NCBI GenBank assembly: GCA_963521605.1
Contig: CAUQVF010000001.1
Location: forward strand, 434,001-498,000
Direction of reading: 5' to 3'
Origin: Peptoanaerobacter sp963521605
Lineage (GTDB): Bacteria > Bacillota > Clostridia > Peptostreptococcales > Filifactoraceae
Length of the DNA stretch: 64,000 bases
Shown: positions 61,542-64,000 of the stretch, piece after piece
How positions within the stretch are numbered: position 1 is the stretch's first letter
How the letters are laid out: every line of letters begins with the position of its first letter
The notes under the pieces: generated by a model
The model's database searches: none
Told to the model about the DNA's origin: nothing
Seen by the model: the letters and a program-made list of their open reading frames with translations, nothing else
Made by a program: the position numbers and the translations under genes

Positions 61542-62552
61542 ATGAAGTATTTCAAGCATTTGACAGCTGTCGCTTTCGTCGCGTTGTTTACCAATTTTTC
61601 TTACGCTGACGATATAAGTGGCATGATTTTTCAAGGTAATGAGATAGATGACGCTCTAATTGTAAATTCTACCGTTACTCTGACAAAACAAACTAAATCG
61701 GCAAATATTCAAAAAACAAAATCTGAGCGTGATATAGATTTGTTTATAGAAAAAGCCAAGAATGATGCCGCAAAAAAAGAAGAAGAAAAACTTAGACAGG
61801 AAAAATTGAAAAAAGAAGAAGAAAGAATAGCAGAAGAAAAAAGAAAAGAAAGACAAAGAGAAGAAGAAGAAAGAGCTCAAAGAGAAAAAGAAAGAGAAAA
61901 AGAACTGGAAAGAAGAAAAGAAGAGGAAGAAAGAGCTCAAAAAGAACAACAAGCTCAAAAAGATCATCAAACTCAAAAAGATCATCAAACTCAAAAAGAT
62001 CAAACGTCTCCAAAAGAGCAACAAATTCAAGATGTTTCTCAAAAAGCACCTGCTCAAACATTGCTTGCAAGCGGAATAACCGTTGACAGCAACGAAGTAA
62101 CAAACTTTTCCAAGACACTGCTTGGTGTACCTTATGTATGGGGCGGTACTTCATTAGAAGGTTTTGACTGTTCGGGATTTGTGCAATACGTTTACAAAAA
62201 ATATGAAATGGATCTTTCACGTACTACCTACACACAAATCAAACAAGGAAAATCTATTGCACTATCAGATATTAAGGAAAACGACCTTGTATTTTTCGAT
62301 ACAAGAGCTTCAAGTATGTTGACAAAGGCAAAAAGTCAAGGAGTTTCAGGAACTCTTGATACTATAATTATCAACGAATCCGACACAGGAAACAGCAAGA
62401 AATTGTATCCTACAGAGCCTACTCATGTAGGTATGTATATAGGAAACGGAAAGATGATTCATGCCTCATCATCAAAAAAACAGGTAGTAGTTGAAGTTTT
62501 GGAAAATGACTATTTTAAGGACAGAATAGTAGATATAAGACGCTATAAATAA
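61542..62552 (+). CDS. Secreted NlpC/P60 peptidoglycan endopeptidase
   Basis: 336 residues with a signal peptide (TAVAFVALFTNFSYA). A long Lys/Glu/Arg-rich coiled coil (about 65-140) is followed by three copies of a HQTQKD-type repeat (about 141-155). The catalytic domain is NlpC/P60: LGVPYVWGGTSLEGFDCSGF (C210), PTHVGMYIGNGKMIHASSSK (H295 and H307). It carries an unusual insertion between the strands (SSMLTKAKSQGVSGTLD). It probably cuts peptide bonds in peptidoglycan after secretion. Start ATG 61542 follows AGGAAGGG. Confidence 0.9.
   Translation: MKYFKHLTAVAFVALFTNFSYADDISGMIFQGNEIDDALIVNSTVTLTKQTKSANIQKTKSERDIDLFIEKAKNDAAKKEEEKLRQEKLKKEEERIAEEKRKERQREEEERAQREKEREKELERRKEEEERAQKEQQAQKDHQTQKDHQTQKDQTSPKEQQIQDVSQKAPAQTLLASGITVDSNEVTNFSKTLLGVPYVWGGTSLEGFDCSGFVQYVYKKYEMDLSRTTYTQIKQGKSIALSDIKENDLVFFDTRASSMLTKAKSQGVSGTLDTIIINESDTGNSKKLYPTEPTHVGMYIGNGKMIHASSSKKQVVVEVLENDYFKDRIVDIRRYK
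61936..61998 (+). repeat. Tandem 18-bp repeat inside the NlpC/P60 gene
   Basis: The unit CAAACTCAAAAAGATCAT (or CAAGCTCAAAAAGATCAT) occurs about three times, the last unit ending in CAAACG. It encodes the HQTQKD hinge before the catalytic domain. Copy number may vary between strains. Confidence 0.6.
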
Positions 62553-62585
62553 TTTAATCGCTTTGTTTTTATTTGGAGATTATGT

Positions 62586-63827
62586 ATGTCGGATTTACCC
62601 TTATTTATTTTACTTGTATTGTTAGTATTTATGTCAGCTTTTTTTTCCTCGTCTGAGACTGCTCTTATAAACTTGAGCAAAATAAGATTAAAACACCTTG
62701 TAAAAGAAAAGGTGAAAAATGCAGATAAGCTTGAAAAACTCTATGAGGACAGCAACAAATTGATAGGCGCCATACTAATTGGTAACAATATCGTCAATGT
62801 AGCTACCTCATCCATAGCCACTATAATAACTACAAGTAGGTTTTCAAATGCAGGATTGGGAATATCAGTAGGTTTGACTACCTTAGTAATATTGATATTC
62901 GGTGAGATAACACCGAAAAATTTGGCATTGAAAAATTCCGAGAGCATATCTTTGTTTGTTGCTCCTATAATACTGTTTTTAGTGCGTATTTTCACACCAA
63001 TACTGTTTATACTCAACAGCATATCAAATTTACTCTCATCTTTGCTGGGTCAAAGGAATGATGACAAAAAACCGACTATCACTCAAGACGAACTAAAGAC
63101 TATAGTTGACGTATCAAATCAAGAGGGAGTCCTTGAAACTGATGAGACCGAGATGATACAGAACATCTTTGAATTTAAGGATTTGACAGTTGACGACATA
63201 ATGATACAAAGAAGGGATATCGTGGCTATAAGTTCCGAAATGTCCTATGATGAAATAATCGACGTATTTAAAAACAGACAACTATCCAGACTGCCTATAT
63301 ATGAAGATACCATTGATGACATCATCGGTGTCTTATATGCAAAAGACTTATTTTTCACTGAACAAAGCAAAGAAGACTTTGACATAAAAGCAGTGATGAG
63401 AGAGCCTGTATTTGTCAATGAATTTGTAAAAATATCCGACTTTTTCAAAAAGATGCAACAGGTTAAAACACATATAGCCATAGTATTGGACGAATATGGT
63501 GGAGTAGCCGGAATTGTGACAATGGAAGACTTGGTCGAGTCTATAGTGGGTGATATCTATGACGAATATGATCAGCAAGATGAAGAAGTCCGCAAACTCA
63601 AAGAAAATATCTATGTTATAAACGGAAACTCAAAACTCACTGAAATACAAGATCTCTTACAAGTGGAGCTTGTATCCAAGGACTATGAATCTCTTGGCGG
63701 ATATCTAATGGACAAGATGGGCAAGATACCTACACAAGGTGATATATACGAAGATGAAAATTTCAAATTTATTATATCAAGTATGGACAAAAACAGGATA
63801 AATAAGGTGAAAGTAATTAGAAAATAA
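62586..63827 (+). CDS. CNNM/CorC-type membrane protein with CBS domains
   Basis: 413 residues: DUF21/CNNM membrane domain (about 1-180; ETALINLSKIRL, GAILIGNNIVNVATSSIAT), two CBS domains (about 205-320) and a CorC_HlyC C-terminal domain (YESLGGYLMDKMGKIPTQGD). These proteins are linked to Mg2+ or Co2+ efflux; the hemolysin C label is historical. The start is ATG 62586 preceded by TGGAG. A strong terminator follows at 63851. It begins 33 bp after the NlpC/P60 gene, so the two may be co-transcribed. Confidence 0.9.
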   Translation: MSDLPLFILLVLLVFMSAFFSSSETALINLSKIRLKHLVKEKVKNADKLEKLYEDSNKLIGAILIGNNIVNVATSSIATIITTSRFSNAGLGISVGLTTLVILIFGEITPKNLALKNSESISLFVAPIILFLVRIFTPILFILNSISNLLSSLLGQRNDDKKPTITQDELKTIVDVSNQEGVLETDETEMIQNIFEFKDLTVDDIMIQRRDIVAISSEMSYDEIIDVFKNRQLSRLPIYEDTIDDIIGVLYAKDLFFTEQSKEDFDIKAVMREPVFVNEFVKISDFFKKMQQVKTHIAIVLDEYGGVAGIVTMEDLVESIVGDIYDEYDQQDEEVRKLKENIYVINGNSKLTEIQDLLQVELVSKDYESLGGYLMDKMGKIPTQGDIYEDENFKFIISSMDKNRINKVKVIRK

Positions 63828-63850
63828 GAACTAAAAATTGTCTATAACAC

Positions 63851-63894
63851 AAAAGCGTATATGAAGGTTAATAAACTTTCATATACGCTTTTTT
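63851..63894 (+). terminator. Terminator of the CorC-type gene
   Basis: AAAAGCGTATATGAA pairs with TTCATATACGCTTTT around an 11-base loop, then TT. It begins 23 bp after the stop codon. Nothing further is recognised up to 64000. Confidence 0.85.
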
Positions 63895-64000
63895 AATTGC
63901 ATTTGTCATACTAATGCCTTAATTAAACAACACAAAACTATCATTTTATACACTACTATATGTGTGTGAAATCCCAAGATAATTAAAGACATATCTTTCA

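Noticed and set aside
61656..62057. Minus-strand open frames opposite the NlpC/P60 gene, rich in Phe, Leu and Ser
   Set aside because: They are the antisense of the Lys/Glu/Arg-rich coiled coil and carry no start signal.

Overview
The window is strongly AT-rich DNA. It carries Firmicutes-type genes with purine-rich ribosome binding sites, a T-box leader, a rimP-nusA-rnpM-ylxQ-infB-rbfA-nrnA-truB-ribF operon, a ClpE-type ATPase, HydE/HydG/HydF, tyrosine phenol-lyase and a butyrate-type CoA-transferase. This points to an anaerobic, amino-acid-fermenting clostridial organism. A Peptostreptococcaceae-like (perhaps oral) lineage is my guess from gene content and is not proven. No rRNA, tRNA, CRISPR array, transposase or prophage gene was seen.

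Layout. Positions 1-960: the 5' part of alaS with its T-box leader, minus strand. 1163-3245: a zinc-ribbon membrane protein, then an SdpR/SdpI-like pair with a clear promoter and operator; the sdpI frame is interrupted by a TAG. 3498-13934: one long minus-strand translation and ribosome-maturation operon ending in a ClpE-like unfoldase. 14671-17765: tyrosine phenol-lyase with a strong promoter, then an SNF-family amino acid transporter. 18038-19085: a PadR regulator and a DUF2812 membrane protein behind a repeated ATTACG operator array. 19231-21476: a small cysteine-rich protein and a cation/proton antiporter. 21900-30798: a minus-strand block with asnS, an iron-type alcohol dehydrogenase, rluB, a FliK-like protein, a PC4/YdbC protein, an Sfp-type transferase, aspS and a YitT protein. 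31251-35620: a candidate structured RNA, then TM1266-hydE-hydG-hydF. 35744-39443: a secreted transglutaminase-like protein, then phoH and a cysteine desulfurase. 39851-42123: a PfkB kinase, a lipoprotein and a rubredoxin-like miniprotein. 42441-45360: copA-csoR with a CsoR-type operator. 45692-47702: a secreted 5'-nucleotidase. 47996-52083: 5-oxoprolinase (pxpA, an NRAMP-family transporter, pxpB, pxpC). 53267-56640: two tandem membrane GGDEF proteins. 56867-61150: a CoA-transferase, a sigma-54 activator and an XdhC-like protein. 61542-63827: a secreted NlpC/P60 hydrolase and a CNNM/CorC-type protein.

Working together. The fermentation theme is consistent: tyrosine is imported and split to phenol, pyruvate and ammonia; 5-oxoproline is returned to glutamate; acyl-CoA is exchanged with acetate; electrons may leave as H2 or as alcohol. 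The hydrogenase itself is not in the window.

The least ordinary material is in the gaps. Two copies of a roughly 228-bp element have CTCAACTTTC-type terminal inverted repeats and 7-bp target duplications (39601-39828 and 52833-53059), which I read as a MITE family. A second dispersed repeat of roughly 110 bp occurs in at least three clear copies and several partial ones. A 124-bp long-hairpin element lies beside the second MITE. A promoter-to-terminator unit of about 165 nt at 31251-31427 has no reading frame and looks like a structured RNA. Among proteins, the in-frame TAG in sdpI and the His-to-Gln change in the CopA HP motif deserve checking first.
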